The notes: a model not told the origin generated them from the sequence alone. Counted from the stretch's first letter, positions 37,026-49,450 are shown. The stretch: DNA of 64,000 nucleotides from Utricularia gibba (GCA_002189035.1 NEEC01000025.1:372001-436000), one strand, 5' to 3'. Program-made: numbers and translations.

Positions 37026-38125
37026 TCACATGAACTCTTCCATGTCCTCAAGCCCAAAGATGCTGCTGCAGAAATTGTTTTCTTCCTCCAGAGCTGCAGC
37101 GCCGATCACGGCGGAGGACGAGTTCCAGGTATCGGGGCTCGAGAGGGGCGCCGAGAAAACTGTTTTGCAGCTCGAATTCATGTTTCTCTCGCTGCTACTC
37201 CCGCCATGGAAGCTGGAGGTCTCGTCGGGGATTCTGTGATCATAAAAATTTGTCTCCTGAAACGTATGGAGTGCTGAATCCAACGGGGTCCCCGGGAATG
37301 ACTGAGTCGAATTATCGAAACACGACGGGATCGGTTGGCTGCAGGCGTTTTCAATGGGATTAGGTGGGAGTTGGACAAACGGGGCGTGGTTTTGAAGAGG
37401 ACACTTTGGCTGAGATAACTGAGTTTCCTGTAGCTTTTTTAGTAAGGTATAAGGGCTCTCATGGCTTGTCTGCAAAAGGGCTAGGGCAAGCTTCATCATT
37501 TGAGGGTTTGTGTTGTTCAACAGGGCCTGAAGGTGAAGCACGCTGGAAACGTCGAGGCGGGGCGCAACGAGAAGCGACGATAGGTCGAAAAAGTCGAGAC
37601 GCGGGGCGTGTGTCACCGGATCAATTCCCATCTTCATCAGCCTCTTCCTGATGTGTGTGTTCCAGTAGTTTTTTATCTCATTGTCTGTTCTTCCAGGCAA
37701 GCGCGATGCGATCAGAGACCATCTGATCATAACCAGCATGCTAATCAGAATCATCAACATTAGAAAAAATGTGATCAGTTGATCATCTTACTTGTTCCCT
37801 AGAAGTCTGTGGAGCTGGATGATTATCTCCTCTTCCTCGAAACTAAACCTTCCCCTTTTGATATCGGGTCTTAGGTAGTTCATCCACCTGAGACGACAGC
37901 TCTTGCCACACCTTTCAAGCCCTGATAAGCACGAAAGATCAGTGGAAGCAGATGTGTTCTGAAGAATACAAAATGGGATTTGAAGTAAACCTACCAGCAT
38001 TCTTGGGAGCGTTCTCCAGTTCCCCGGACCGTGCTCCCGAATATACCAAAGCAATTTCTCGTCTTCATCCTCTGTCCATGGTCCTTTCTTGAGTCCACTT
38101 TTGTCACAAGAAGGCGGCCTTCCAT
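37026..38125 (-). CDS. R2R3-MYB transcription factor, subgroup MYB41/74/102-like; exon 1 is two bases short
   Basis: Three exons: 37995-38125, 37792-37921 (the classic 130-bp MYB exon 2) and 37026-37722. R2 reads [21 protein letters not shown], then [22 protein letters not shown]3 reads [20 protein letters not shown], then [28 protein letters not shown] after R3 marks the MYB41/49/74/102 group, regulators of cuticle, suberin and drought responses. As written exon 1 has two one-base deficits. The ATG at 38123-38125 reads ATGGAAGG where the family starts ATGGGAAGG. Near 38001-38008 LPRML replaces LPKNAG. With both bases restored exon 1 is 133 bp and the gene gives 319 residues in one frame. Either assembly errors or a very young pseudogene. 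Confidence 0.85.
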
Positions 38126-40680
38126 ACTGAAAAAGCCTGAAAGAACTCAAGTCTATTCAGACAAATGTCTCTTACACAGAGAAAAAAGCAATGAATGCAG
38201 ACAAATGCCAGCCACTGTATTTATAAACAGATGGGATGGGAAAAGAAAGGCTTTGAAGAAACCACGTTGCGAGTCAAACGAATGGCGCCGCCCTCTGATG
38301 CAACGTCAACCTTGTTTCGCAAGGGATGAAACAAGCAGTAAAAAGGTGGTTTTGGTTACATCAGCATCATTACATATAAAACTAACCCCAAGGAGACAGA
38401 TTGCACACATGTCTCTCTATTGTAAGATCTGAAAAGTGTTCAGATAAAACAATGATGTCCTTTTGTTGCTGACTTCACCCTTACTCGACACGTGGAGAGT
38501 AACTCTTACGGTTTGAATAATGGATACGTGAAATGGAGCTGACCACACCATTACAAACACCACATGCTGAAAATTATGTCGGGATGAGTTCCGATCATGG
38601 TGGAGTCTGTGCTCGTGCGGTGGTTATTCCTTACACACAGGAAGGTCTTACAATTGCGACTCCATGAAGGTTTTCTCCCCAAACGAACTACCGCATTCCC
38701 ACCTCCGCCATTCCAAGAACTTCAGCTTATTTTTTTCACCTGCTCCGGAGAAACTGGAGGCACCGGGCTTCCTTCACACGCGTCTTTCCGGAGGGGTTCT
38801 TGCATCTCTATCACCCTTAATTCACGAATCGTGTTAGAATATGAGGCCTAATGAACCTAGAATTTTCAGATAAATTTTGTTGTAAAAGTTGTTCAAACAT
38901 AGTACTAATCTTTCGCTCTTCTGATTTCACTGTTCTCATCCCTGGGTCGTCTGCTATCGGAATGCGTTCTCGACTGGAGTATCACACACACCTTCAAAAG
39001 GACAACCCATTTTTCATTCCAACTATCTTCTACTGTTCATCAACTTCCACAAGGAGAAGAATCTGAAGCAATTAGCATTCATCACACGGTGTACACCGAA
39101 TGAATGTCTTATTTCCAGCCTAACTTTTGCAATACACGCTTCTCTACTTCGCTTAAAATCACACGGCATTTTCGTTAACTCCATTACCTACCCAATAAAA
39201 GAAAGTCCCTCATCTTTGTATCCATTTGAATTGCTTAAATTGTTGAACTTACGAATCCTATGGATGGGATGGGTATGTGCATGAAATTCATATACACAAT
39301 AAATATAGATTATATTAAAAAATTAGATCGATCACATCATTTTAATTTTTCTAATGTTGTTTTCAAATTGAACTACTTTACTACATCACTTTAATCTTTT
39401 TTTTTGTGATGTAGTATTGTTAACTCCAATACAAGCTACTCGTGTGTGAACTGCTGAACAGAAGAGCACATCACTAAAGCACGTTTCTCTTGTTATTGTA
39501 AGAAGGTGTCGAGACAGGCAACAAAACTCAGTGTTTGTTAAGAAACCAAGTCCGAGGTGTTTGGTTCGTCATCTTCCAGCTGACGATATGATTTAAAAAC
39601 TCGTAAAACCATTCATACATACACATTGGTCAAAGGGGTTAGCAGAAGCAGGCCCCCCCACCCTCCCACACACGCTATCGCTAGCTCATTGTGTCGTCAT
39701 TTGGCTTGTTTCAAATGAAACTGAAACCAGTAAATTCATAAGGATACAGCGTAGTTACAGTTATCTTTGAATCAGAATTCGACGAAAAAGATGATACCGT
39801 CTGAGAGAGCTGAGAAACACACATGAAAAGGAAGCCAAATCTGTTGAAATATGAATACAGAAACTGATTAAAGCATCGAGGATAATCCTGAGGAATCAAA
39901 GAGTGTGTTGTTGGCATCAAGGAGGCCTTCAACTACTATTTTGACGTAGAAATCTTCAACTCAAAACCGGATCTTTTGAAAATGAAAACCTTTTCTTCAA
40001 TGCTCTACTCGAACTCTGTTTATCAGTTAATGGGCCGATGATTTGAGATGGGCCTCCTCTTGATATATGGGCTTGAGATGGACTCCATCGCTTCTTTGGA
40101 TTGTAACGGCTAGTGAGCAGGAAATATAAATAATAGTAATTTGGGGTATACTTGTGCACATGGTGTAAATTGTGGACTAAATGTAGAAATAAAGTTTTAA
40201 AAGGGACAAAGGGAAAAAAAAAGTAAAAAGGGTGGAGGGAGAAAGCTGTAAAGCGGGAAAAGGAATTTCCTGAAAAAAGAGAGGCGAAAACAGAAATATC
40301 CAAACGCATAATAATTCATTTCTAGAAGGGGAAGGGAAGGGTGGCCCGTGGCCCCAGAAGCCAGTACACGCACATCTTTTTTAAAAATACGAATATTTTA
40401 ATGTGTTTTATTTAGTTATTCAATAAGTATTTATAAATCTCCTTATTTCCCTGATAATTGAAGGTAAATGAAGTTTATTCTTCCAACATCCCTTGTCGTG
40501 TTGGCTTTTCAAGAGCAAACAGGAGTCATGGTTTGTGTTTCATTTGATATTTTTGACAGCGAAAGGTGTCACATTTCCTCTTCTGATTCCTGCTGCGGGA
40601 ATCCTCGGAGTGAAATCTCCTTTTTCTTCGCCGTTTCCCCAGAAACAACTACTCTGATCTCTGGTTTGAATGAAGCTGCC
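38126..40680. other. Divergent spacer between MYB (-) and GPI-protein (+) genes
   Basis: 2.5 kb with no supported gene. It includes a reverse copy of the dispersed AT-rich repeat (39241-39335). A 71-codon extension in frame with the downstream gene starts at 40468, but it is not signal-peptide-like. Confidence 0.5.
39241..39335 (-). repeat. Dispersed AT-rich repeat, copy 6 (reverse)
   Basis: The reverse complement carries TAATATAATCTATATTT followed by a stretch ending near ATTCGTAAGTTCAACA. It is diverged but has the same layout as the copies at 1470, 3061 and 12868. Confidence 0.35.
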
Positions 40681-41660
40681 ATGAGAACACACTTCTTCTT
40701 TCTCACCTTGTTCCTAGCGCACCTCCCTTTTCATGGCTTCACAGCTGTTCCAGCTTTACCTGTGGAGACGCAGGCGCAGACGTGCCGCCTCGACTTGTCC
40801 GACGAGCTCTACGGCGGCGTGGCTGAGGCCTGTGGCAGGGATCTCCATTGGAGTCGCTGCTGCCCTGTTCTCGCGGCGTGGCTCTTCGCCGCGCACGCAA
40901 GGGCTGCGCTTCAGATTCCGGCGATATCGCCGCTGCCCGGATCCGAGTTACCCATGATACCAGACGACTCACAGAAGTGCGTGAACTCGCTGCAGACGTC
41001 GCTAGAGAGCCGCAATATTCACATTCCTCGACCGAACGCCTCGTGTGACACCATTATGTGCTTTTGCGACATCCGCCTCCACCAGATCAGTTCGCTTAGT
41101 TGCCCGGCGGCTTTTAACGTCACCGGATTTATCAGAAACGCGACTCCGACGGCCGCGCTGAGGAACCTGGAGCGGAACTGCAGGAACTCGTCCTACGCTG
41201 GCTGTACGAAATGCCTCGGCGCACTGCAGAAGGTTAGTGGTTCAACACCTACCCTCCGAGTTGCGAGGCTTCATTTATTTCCCAATCATTTGGTTCATCA
41301 TCATCATCTGTCATTAATGCCTCTGATTTATGATCCCGGTGGGCCGGGATATCGCAGCTCAACAAGAACGGGACTAAATCCGGCGACGGCGAACGCGTGA
41401 ACCGAATGATGAACCGCGATTGCAAGCTTCTGGGTCTGACGTGGCTGCTGGCGCGTAACAAAACGGCGTACATCCCCACCGTCTCCGCCGTGCTCCGCGC
41501 CGTGATGTACAGTTCCGGCCCGGCCCATGAGTTCACGTGCTCCCCCGACCATGAGAACATGCCCCTCGCCGTTGATTCCTTGCACCTGGAAAAATCGTCG
41601 TCGACCAAAGTTGCTGTTGCGCTTCTGCCCCTCTTGCGTCTTCTGTTGTTGCTCTTCTAA
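40681..41660 (+). CDS. GPI-anchored SPARK-domain-like protein (At4g28100 type)
   Basis: Two exons, 40681-41232 and 41358-41660, phase 0, 284 residues. The N terminus is a signal peptide (MRTHFFFLTLFLAHLPF). The Cys-rich ectodomain starts after ETQAQTCRLD and holds RCCPVLAAWLFAAHARAAL, CVNSLQTSLESRNI and NRNCRNSSYAGCTKC-like spacing (actual: ERNCRNSSYAGCTKC). It has several N-glycosylation sequons. The C-terminal end is hydrophobic (VALLPLLRLLLLLF), the signal for a GPI anchor. The family is widely conserved in plants but mostly uncharacterised; some SPARK proteins act with receptor kinases at the cell surface. I chose the ATG at 40681 because it starts a clear signal peptide. Confidence 0.88.
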
Positions 41661-42207
41661 CCGTGGCAATTCGGGATAGGGGCATTTTCGTCTTCTGTTG
41701 GTGCATCGGTGCATGATTCCCAGGGCCTCGTCACGTGAGGACGGGGGCTGTTTTGTCATTTTTATTGAAGTAAAAATCGTAATTAAATTACAATTAAATT
41801 ATGAATGAATTTTGATTAACTTTTTTTATTTTATAATTTTTCAACATTTAACAATAGTATCATGTGCATTTGATAATTCTAAACAATTCAATCGCTATAG
41901 AAAATAGCATAAAACAAACAATTAACAACAATTATTGGTGTTTTCTAGTAATTCTGTGACAAAAATTAAAATATTTTAAATTATTTAAGTTTTTACAAAG
42001 TATTATATTGAATAATGGATACATGATATGGTCGTGATATACTACCTTTGCATATACCTCTCTACAATGATGCTATGAAAAAATAGCATGTTCATGTTGT
42101 ATCCACATTCCATAGCATGCAAAATCAAGGTGTTTCCATTGCAAATGTTTAGGGAAAAACAGGACAACACATGAGCGCAGCAATATACAGAGAGTGCATG
42201 TAGATAC
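41661..42207. other. Convergent spacer between GPI-protein and petC genes
   Basis: AT-rich; it should hold both 3' UTRs. I see nothing else. Confidence 0.6.
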
Positions 42208-43704
42208 TCAAGACCACCAAGGCTCCTCTCCTGTCCTGAAATCAGTTTCCAGCCATGGAACAAACACTACCTTTCCATCATCAACATCCGCGTGAACCAA
42301 TGCCAATGACTGCAAACAAACATATATCATCCAAGCATCACTATAACACGCATTGGCTTCTGTCTATGGGCATTCGCTTAAAAAGATGCAAGAACAAGGT
42401 ACCCCTCTTTGTTTCCCATTTTTTCCACTGGTATTAGGAGTGCCAAAGAACATGTGAGTTCAGCAATGCTTACCAGGGGCGCAGGTCCTCTGACAACTCG
42501 TCCTTGGTTGTTGTACTGGGAGCCATGGCAGGGGCAGATGAACTTGTTCTCAGCAGCATTCCATGGCACCACACAGCCAAGATGAGTGCAGACAGCATTG
42601 ATTCCATATGTTGCAAGTGTTTTGTCATTCTCCACCACAAGGTAAGTGGGATCGCCCTGCACACGAGTATGTTGTATCAGCAAGTCAAAGAAACGATTCT
42701 CATCAAGAGGAAACAGAACAAGGACATGTTATATCCACCTTCAGACCCTGTGTGAGGGTGCGGTCACCAGGGCCATGTGTTTTGAGCCATTGTGCTGCAA
42801 TAACATCTTTGCCAAGCTTGTCCTTTGCAACTAGACCACCAGCAGATCCTCCACCACTGCTCTTGAACAGAAAATGTTTGTTAGCAAAAACGAATGAAGC
42901 CATAGTGAGCTTGAATAATTAAAAAGACAGATCTCCAAAACTAGGACCTGTCCAAAATATTGAGATCCTTAGCCTAGGAACTCAAAAAAAAAAAAAAAAA
43001 CTGGCTTGATAAAGTTCCAATCGTTTACTGCACAGTAATTCTTTACTATCTGATGCAAACATAAAGACCCTAGAATCCCGCAAGAATAAGAAAAGAAAAT
43101 CGAGAGATGGCACCATGGGTTTTGCAAATCCATGGAAATCCATACCCTTCTTCTTTGATCAAGCGCTTTTGTACAAAAAGGGGAATTAGGTCTCAATCCC
43201 TAATATCCTCAAAAATACACTTTGGTTCTTAGAAACACTCAAATCAAGCAGTCAAATCAACCATGTGATTCACGACACCAGAATAGAAGCTCAAAACAAA
43301 ACGGAATGATAAGTTGATTATCTAATGTGAAAAACTGACCCTGGAGGAACAAAGAAGTATGTATAGGGCAGAAGCATCCCCCCAACTGGAAGGGAAACAG
43401 CGCCAAGAAGCAGCAAATTCATGAGCTGCCTCTTGCCCATGTCCGGAACCCGATCAGCCGGAATGCTTGTAGCCATTGATCTTACGGTCATCCTCCTGCC
43501 GGTCCATTTTCCTGCTGTAAGTGGATTGTGGGTCTTCTTGTACTTGCCGGAGGAAAGCTGATGTTGAAAAAAAGAAAAACAGATGATGAGCAACATACAA
43601 TACATGATACTTTACATGGCCAACGGAAGTGTTGTTCAAGGGAAGAACAGAATTACTTGAGAAGAACAGGCGACGGTGGCGGAGATCGCGGCGGAGGAAG
43701 CCAT
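42208..43704 (-). CDS. petC: Cytochrome b6-f complex Rieske iron-sulfur subunit, chloroplast
   Basis: Nuclear-encoded 2Fe-2S protein of the thylakoid b6-f complex, which passes electrons from plastoquinol to plastocyanin through cytochrome f. Five exons: 43657-43704, 43340-43557, 42739-42856, 42474-42656 and 42208-42309; all phases close, 222 residues. It has a Ser/Ala-rich transit peptide ([16 protein letters not shown]). A membrane segment near 60-85 ([20 protein letters not shown]) and a Gly-rich hinge (PPGGGGSAGG) follow. The cluster-binding motifs are CTHLGC and CPCHGS, with the [14 protein letters not shown] loop. It ends EEPWWS, as expected. Divergent from TFIIE-alpha, with 598 bp between the start codons. 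Confidence 0.97.
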
Positions 43705-44302
43705 GGAAAAGAAGCTGAGTATCAGAAATGAGGATTTCGGCTGGGGATGAGGTGATTAACCATCACAACCGCCATAAGATAAGGCCATTCCCTCACCAGC
43801 CACACGTTTGGATAGCTGCGATTTCGTTGGGCTATGGGTAGAATTGGGCCGTCTTGTCGGGCTAGGATCTACTTATTGGGCTTCTTAATGATTTTATTGG
43901 GCCTTGACCAATTATTAAATCCAAAATTCAGGTATTTAGGATTTCTCTGTCATCCTTCCCCTTACACTTCCGGAATAAGCGGATTCCGCCAACATCCGCG
44001 GCTGTCTGCACCTCAAATCAACAGAAGGGAGGGGACTAGAATCGCTTCTTGATTGCAGCCGTTGTCTTTGTGAACAAACACGCCGCCTTTTGGAGACAAA
44101 GGCCAATTTTAGGTTTCTAGTAAGCCTCGAGAAAGCGGGATTTGTTTATGGATTGTTTTCTGACCTGCAAGGAACTAGAATAGCAACTTGTGTGTGCTGA
44201 TTGCTTCGACGGATCGGCTGATCGTATAAGACCAGGCTGGAATTCGCCAACGCAGAAGTGAAATCGCCGTTCTGATTAGGCTATATAGTCATCGGTAGAT
44301 CC
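43705..44302. promoter_or_regulatory. Bidirectional promoter region of petC and TFIIE-alpha
   Basis: The only DNA between two divergent start codons. It contains four site II-type motifs: TGGGCT at 43828 and 43877, TGGGCC at 43845 and 43898. Such motifs bind TCP factors in housekeeping and organelle-related plant genes. Which gene they serve is not decided by the sequence. Confidence 0.5.
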
Positions 44303-47300
44303 ATGGTTGAGCCATCATTCAATCGGTACTGTTGTGATTGAAATTTGCATCCGAATGCGTTTGTGAGCAGATTTTGTAAATTAAATCTGTGCTTTTGTTC
44401 ACTTTGCAATAGTCTGGTGAAACTCGTGGCTAGAGCTTTTTACGATGACATTACTACCAAAAGCGAAAACCAACCAAAGAATGGAAGAAGCGACAATAAG
44501 GGGATAGCCGTGGTCGTTCTCGATGCCTTGACGAGGTCAGTTTCTTCTCTTTCAACCTCAGTTTATGGTTCTTGCTTTTTATGCGTTAGTATTTGCTATC
44601 TGGTATAGGATGATTAGCATGGACTACAAGTAAGAAGCTTTCGTTTCGTTTTACAGAGTTTCTTTGAGAGAATGAATTTGATTGGTCGTTTTATATTGTT
44701 AGCATCGTTTTCTGAACAACATATTCAGAAAATGAAGTTTTTTTTATTCCTTCTCCAGGCATCAATGGGTAAGAGAAGAAGATTTGGCCAAGGACCTGAA
44801 GCTTCATGCAAAACAACTTCGTCGGATTCTCAGGTTCCTTGAAGAAGAAAAACTAGTCACACGTGACCATCGAAAGGAGGTTTGTTTTATTGGTTTGAAG
44901 TTCAAGGATTTCCAAATTATTTCCCTCGTACATATAGATGCTGTATTGAGTAGTATGCATGAATTTTTGGGTACGTTATGATCGATTTGATTAAAATGGA
45001 GGATATACGATGATGATCTGGAAAAACCATGGCCACCTATCCATCCACTCTATAGCAGTACATCATCCCACTTCTGGGAAAATGTTGGGTGGCCATTAAT
45101 TTTAGTATTTCTTCTTGATAACATAATATAGCTTCTTTCTGACATTTTAAAATTGTGTAATTTGCAGACAGCAAAAGGGGCAAAGATATATAATGCCGCT
45201 GTTTCTGTGATGGGTGATGGCCAACAATCTGGAAGAGAGGGAGATGATAAGCAAAAGATGCACACACAATCATACTGCTGTTTAGACTATGCTCAGGTAC
45301 TTCATCCTGGTATATACTTCTGTTTAGATCATGCTTCATTCTTTTTAATACGTTCCGTACTTGTCATTCTTAAATAGTTTTGACACCAATTAATCACTTG
45401 CAGATGTATGATGTGGTACGGTACCGATTGTATCGCATGAAGAAAAAGCTGAAGGATGAACTGGAGAGCAAAAATACCATTCAAGAGTATATATGCCCCA
45501 GTTGCAACAGGAGGTATTTGCAGCAAGCTGTTTTTTAATTTCAATCATCTTTTATTTGTGTGTATGCTTTTATTTTACTCATTCGAAACAATTCACTGCT
45601 CTCCAAGTGCTTGAGCATTGTTTCCAATTGATTTCAGATATACTGCCCTTGATGCTCTCCGTTTGGTGTCACCACTTGATGATTACTTCCACTGTGAGTG
45701 CTGCAATTCGGTACTTGCAGCTGAGAGTGATAAGCTGACTGCACAGGATTTGGGAGATGGAGATGATAATGTTAGAAGAAGACGCCATGAAAACCTGAAA
45801 AACATGCTGGCAAAGATGGAGGTTTGTTCCTTTCACAATCATATCTTCTGAGAATTTACTTTTCTAGGTTTGTGTCAACTATTTTTTTTTTTTGTATTTA
45901 ATGTGTCAGAAAGTGATTTTTCTATCATTGATTACTACTGACCCAGATGCTTAGGACTTATGAGATCCATGAAGTCAGAAATCATTCATCTGAAATGAAA
46001 TTTTGAATTTTAGCAACTATGCCTCCAGGGAAAATAATCTGCGAAATCTTGTCAGTATAATAAGCTCTAGATTTTGTGGGGACACAATTTTCACGTTAGG
46101 TCTTTTGCGTTTCAATATGCTTGCTATTTCTTATATGTCAAATGGCTGTGTGTTTCCTTGTGCTAACATAAGTGCTCAATCATAGGAACAACTCAAGCCA
46201 CTAAATGATCAACTTGCTAGAGTAAGGGATTTGACAGCTCCTTATTTTGGAAACCTTCAAGCTTGGGAGCTCAAGGCAAATGCTGCTAGAAGATCTGGAA
46301 ATGGGGATATTAATCCCAATGACCCGTCTAAATCTTCTCAGGGATTTGATTTTGGTGGAACTCCGATGCCCTTCATTGGACAGACGAAGGTTCACCTTCT
46401 TCTATCCTCATTTGTATTGCGTCTTATCGTTCCCCATTGCCTGCACTCTTAACAGCATGAAAATCAAACCTTCTTTCGCGTGTCGTATTTATTTCATCTT
46501 TTGCGCGTGCATGCTATTCATGAGCATCTGTCTCTAGTTTGACCATATAAGCTTGAAAGGGAATATTGGAGAATACCTTTTTAAATTACGTTTCTGTATC
46601 CTTGGAAACTGGTGGTCTCACACCGCAGGTCGAGGTTGCATTTTCTGATATGGACCAAAAAGATGAATCAATCACTGCAAGTACACAGAGGAAGCGCTTG
46701 CCTCCATGGATGATTAGGGAAGGAATGGTTCTACATGAAGAGCAACGAGGCGAGTCAAAGGTGGAATCAAAAATGGGTGATGAGACTTTGGCCACCGCCG
46801 ATAACAAGGATGACAAGAAGTCTGCATCTTCAAATGATGATGCTAAGAACATACAGGTTCAGCTCTTCATGCCCTCGCTTACCTTCTTATATAGCATTTG
46901 ATCATACATGATGCATTTTGCTCACTCAATGCCGCCATTTTGTCACAGGATGAGTATATCAAAGCGTATTATGCTGCCTTATTAAAGATGCATAATGAAC
47001 AACAAGAGGCAGTCAAGAAAGAAGCGGAAGTACATAATCCCACGGCTTCCCCTGGTGCGCGCCAAATTGGCATGAAGTCAAAACGTGACGAAAATCCCGA
47101 AGGCGATGATAATGAATGGGAAGACGCTTCTGCTGGTAAGTTTTCCGGCCCATGTCGTTTAGTCTCACTGCAAGAATAGAGCGTACTATAACTTCAGTTT
47201 CATCAACAGTCTGAAAGTCGTGCTGTTTCAGTTGTCTCTGCCTGGCCAATTTACTTTCTTCTTCTTTCTGGTGACTACTGACACATGTTTTCAGGCGAAA

Positions 47301-47383
47301 CAACGAGACCCTTCAACTTGAATGTCGAGGCCGAAGCAGAAGCTTCCGAGGACGAGGATGAGATAGATTGGGAGGAAGGTTGA
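44303..47383 (+). CDS. Transcription initiation factor IIE subunit alpha
   Basis: Large subunit of TFIIE, which recruits TFIIH to the RNA polymerase II pre-initiation complex. Ten exons: 44303-44325, 44413-44535, 44759-44879, 45168-45296, 45404-45513, 45638-45821, 46186-46389, 46629-46856, 46949-47135 and 47295-47383. All ten join in phase, giving 465 residues. The first exon codes only seven full codons (MVEPSFN) and completes Arg across the intron. The N-terminal winged-helix region reads LVKLVARAFYDD and WVREEDLAKDLKLHAKQLRR. The zinc ribbon has CPSCNRR near 163 and CECC near 189. The acidic C terminus ends EDEDEIDWEEG, the conserved tail that contacts TFIIH. Confidence 0.95.
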
Positions 47384-47632
47384 ACCACGTGGCCCTGAAG
47401 CCATGGCGCCACGTGGACTTTAGGAGTATTCATTCCCACATCAGATTCTGCCTCCGTCACAGGCGGACGGCGGCAAAGGTATTTGATGGCCTCCGCCGAT
47501 CATATCAGTCCACGTCGTGGGCGCTGAGGGAGGCGGAGTGGACCCCATGCTTTACCTATTCATATCTCGCGTGTACTGTAGCTTTCTCGTATGCACAAAT
47601 AGGGTAGCTAGAGTTGCTACATCAGATGCCGA

Positions 47633-49450
47633 ATGCGAAACTCAACGTTGATCTGGATCTTGATGTTGCTTTGTGCCAATTCCAATTCGGTGAAACAAGC
47701 TTTGAAATCAGCCTGGTTACATTCCGCGTGTGTCCATTTAAGAAGCCTGGATGGACAACGCTCGATCGAGGCATTCTACGCCTCTCTTATCGAGCACGCT
47801 ACCAACAGGAGGCATCTCGCTCTGATCCACAATCAAATATGCACGCACGGCGTGCAGGATAACGGCTTCGTAATCACGAAGTTGATGAATGGTTGTTCAG
47901 ACGTTGGAGAAATCGGGTATGCACGCCACCTGTTCGATGCATTTCCTGATAAATATGCTTTTTTGTGGAATGGAATTATCAGGGGGTATTCGATGCATGG
48001 TATGCTGGGTCAGGTGTTGGAAATGTATTCGAGGATGCAGCTGGCATACGTGAGTCCTGATCCGTTTACTTTCCCCAATGTGTTCAAAGCTTGTAGTGGT
48101 TTGATGGCTGTTGATTATGGTAGAGCCGTCCATGGGCAGGTCTTTAGACGTGGTTTTGGAGAAGATTTGTTTGTGCAGAACGGGGTCCTGGCGTTTTATT
48201 CTAAGTGTGGGAAAATTGACTCTGCTTGTGTTGTTTTCAATGGGATGAGGACCACAAATATTGTTTCATGGACTTCAATTATCTCTGGTTGTGCTCAGAA
48301 TTCGCAGCCCCTGGTGGCCATGAATGTTTTCAGAGACATGAGACGATCGTCTGTGAAGCCAGACTGGATCTCTTTGATCAGTGTCCTGAAAGCTTGTTCT
48401 GATGCGGAAGAACAGAGTTATGGAAGATGTGTTCATGCATTGGTGACCAAAATGGGACTCATATTCGAGCCAGATATGCGAATATCTCTGACATCGTTCT
48501 ATGCAAAATGTGGGTTCGTCTTGGACGCAAGATACTTCTTTGATCTAATGGAAGTTAAGGATACCCTTCTCTGGAACGCCATGATCACAGGATTTGCAAA
48601 AAACGGGTACCCCGTCGAAGCTCTAAAGCTTTTCAATGAAATGATATCCAAAGGCATTCAACCTGATGCTGTGACATTGCAATCAACCATCCTGGCTCTT
48701 TCTCAACATGGTTCCTTGGAACAGGCCCGCAGGATGGGTAGCTACGTTGGAAAAAGTAAATTCAGAGATGATACATCTGTTAGCTCAGCACTCATTGACA
48801 TGTATGCGAAATGTGGAAACGTAGAACTGGCTCGTGATGTTTTTGATTCCACAGCAGTTAAAGATGTAGTGCTGTGGAGTGCAATGATCATGGGGTATGC
48901 AGTTCACGGCCAGGGAAGAGAAGCCATCAACCTGTACAACGATATGCAGGATGCAAAAATCCTTCCTAACGATGTCACATTCCTTGGCCTCATCACAGCG
49001 TGCAGTCGCTCGGGTCTCGTTGAGGAAGGGTGGAGCCTTTTCCTTAGCATGAAGGATTACAGCATCGCACCTCAACAGAAGCATTATGCTGGTGTCATCG
49101 ACATGTTGGGCCGAGTTGGGCAGTTTGGGAAAGCATTCAGTGTCATAAGGTCTATGCCTTTCGAACCGAGTATTTCAGTTTGGGGAGCTCTTTTGGGTGC
49201 TTGTAAGATCCACCGGAATGTGAGTTTGGGAGAGTTCGCCGCCGGGAAGGTCTTTGCAATAGACCCTCAGCACACAGGACATTATGTCCAGCTCTCCAAC
49301 CTGTACGCTTCGGCTGGGATGTGGGACTGTGTGGATAAACTCAGGGTGCTGATGAAGTCGAAAGGATTGAACAAGGGGGTGGGGATTAGCACAACTGAGA
49401 TCAATGGACAGAAGCTTCAGTCAATCAGGATGGGAGGCATTCAGGATTGA
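47633..49450 (+). CDS. PLS-class pentatricopeptide repeat protein, E-type, no DYW domain
   Basis: Single-exon protein of 605 residues made of about a dozen degenerate PPR motifs, e.g. YAFLWNGIIRGYSMHG, DLFVQNGVLAFYSKCGKID, VSWTSIISGCAQN and VVLWSAMIMGYAVHGQ. The E region includes SVWGALLGACKIHRNVSLGE and GHYVQLSNLYASAGMWD. PLS-class proteins bind organelle RNA and direct C-to-U editing. The overall sequence resembles Arabidopsis MEF22 (At3g12770), which carries a DYW deaminase domain. Here the frame stops right after the E motif (INGQKLQSIRMGGIQD), so editing would need a DYW partner in trans. The start at 47633 is the first ATG in frame, 250 bp after the TFIIE-alpha stop. Confidence 0.93.
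   Translation: MRNSTLIWILMLLCANSNSVKQALKSAWLHSACVHLRSLDGQRSIEAFYASLIEHATNRRHLALIHNQICTHGVQDNGFVITKLMNGCSDVGEIGYARHLFDAFPDKYAFLWNGIIRGYSMHGMLGQVLEMYSRMQLAYVSPDPFTFPNVFKACSGLMAVDYGRAVHGQVFRRGFGEDLFVQNGVLAFYSKCGKIDSACVVFNGMRTTNIVSWTSIISGCAQNSQPLVAMNVFRDMRRSSVKPDWISLISVLKACSDAEEQSYGRCVHALVTKMGLIFEPDMRISLTSFYAKCGFVLDARYFFDLMEVKDTLLWNAMITGFAKNGYPVEALKLFNEMISKGIQPDAVTLQSTILALSQHGSLEQARRMGSYVGKSKFRDDTSVSSALIDMYAKCGNVELARDVFDSTAVKDVVLWSAMIMGYAVHGQGREAINLYNDMQDAKILPNDVTFLGLITACSRSGLVEEGWSLFLSMKDYSIAPQQKHYAGVIDMLGRVGQFGKAFSVIRSMPFEPSISVWGALLGACKIHRNVSLGEFAAGKVFAIDPQHTGHYVQLSNLYASAGMWDCVDKLRVLMKSKGLNKGVGISTTEINGQKLQSIRMGGIQD

Noticed and set aside
40468-40680. 71-codon in-frame extension of the GPI-anchored protein
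   Set aside because: It would bury a clear signal peptide at 40681 and has no motif of its own.
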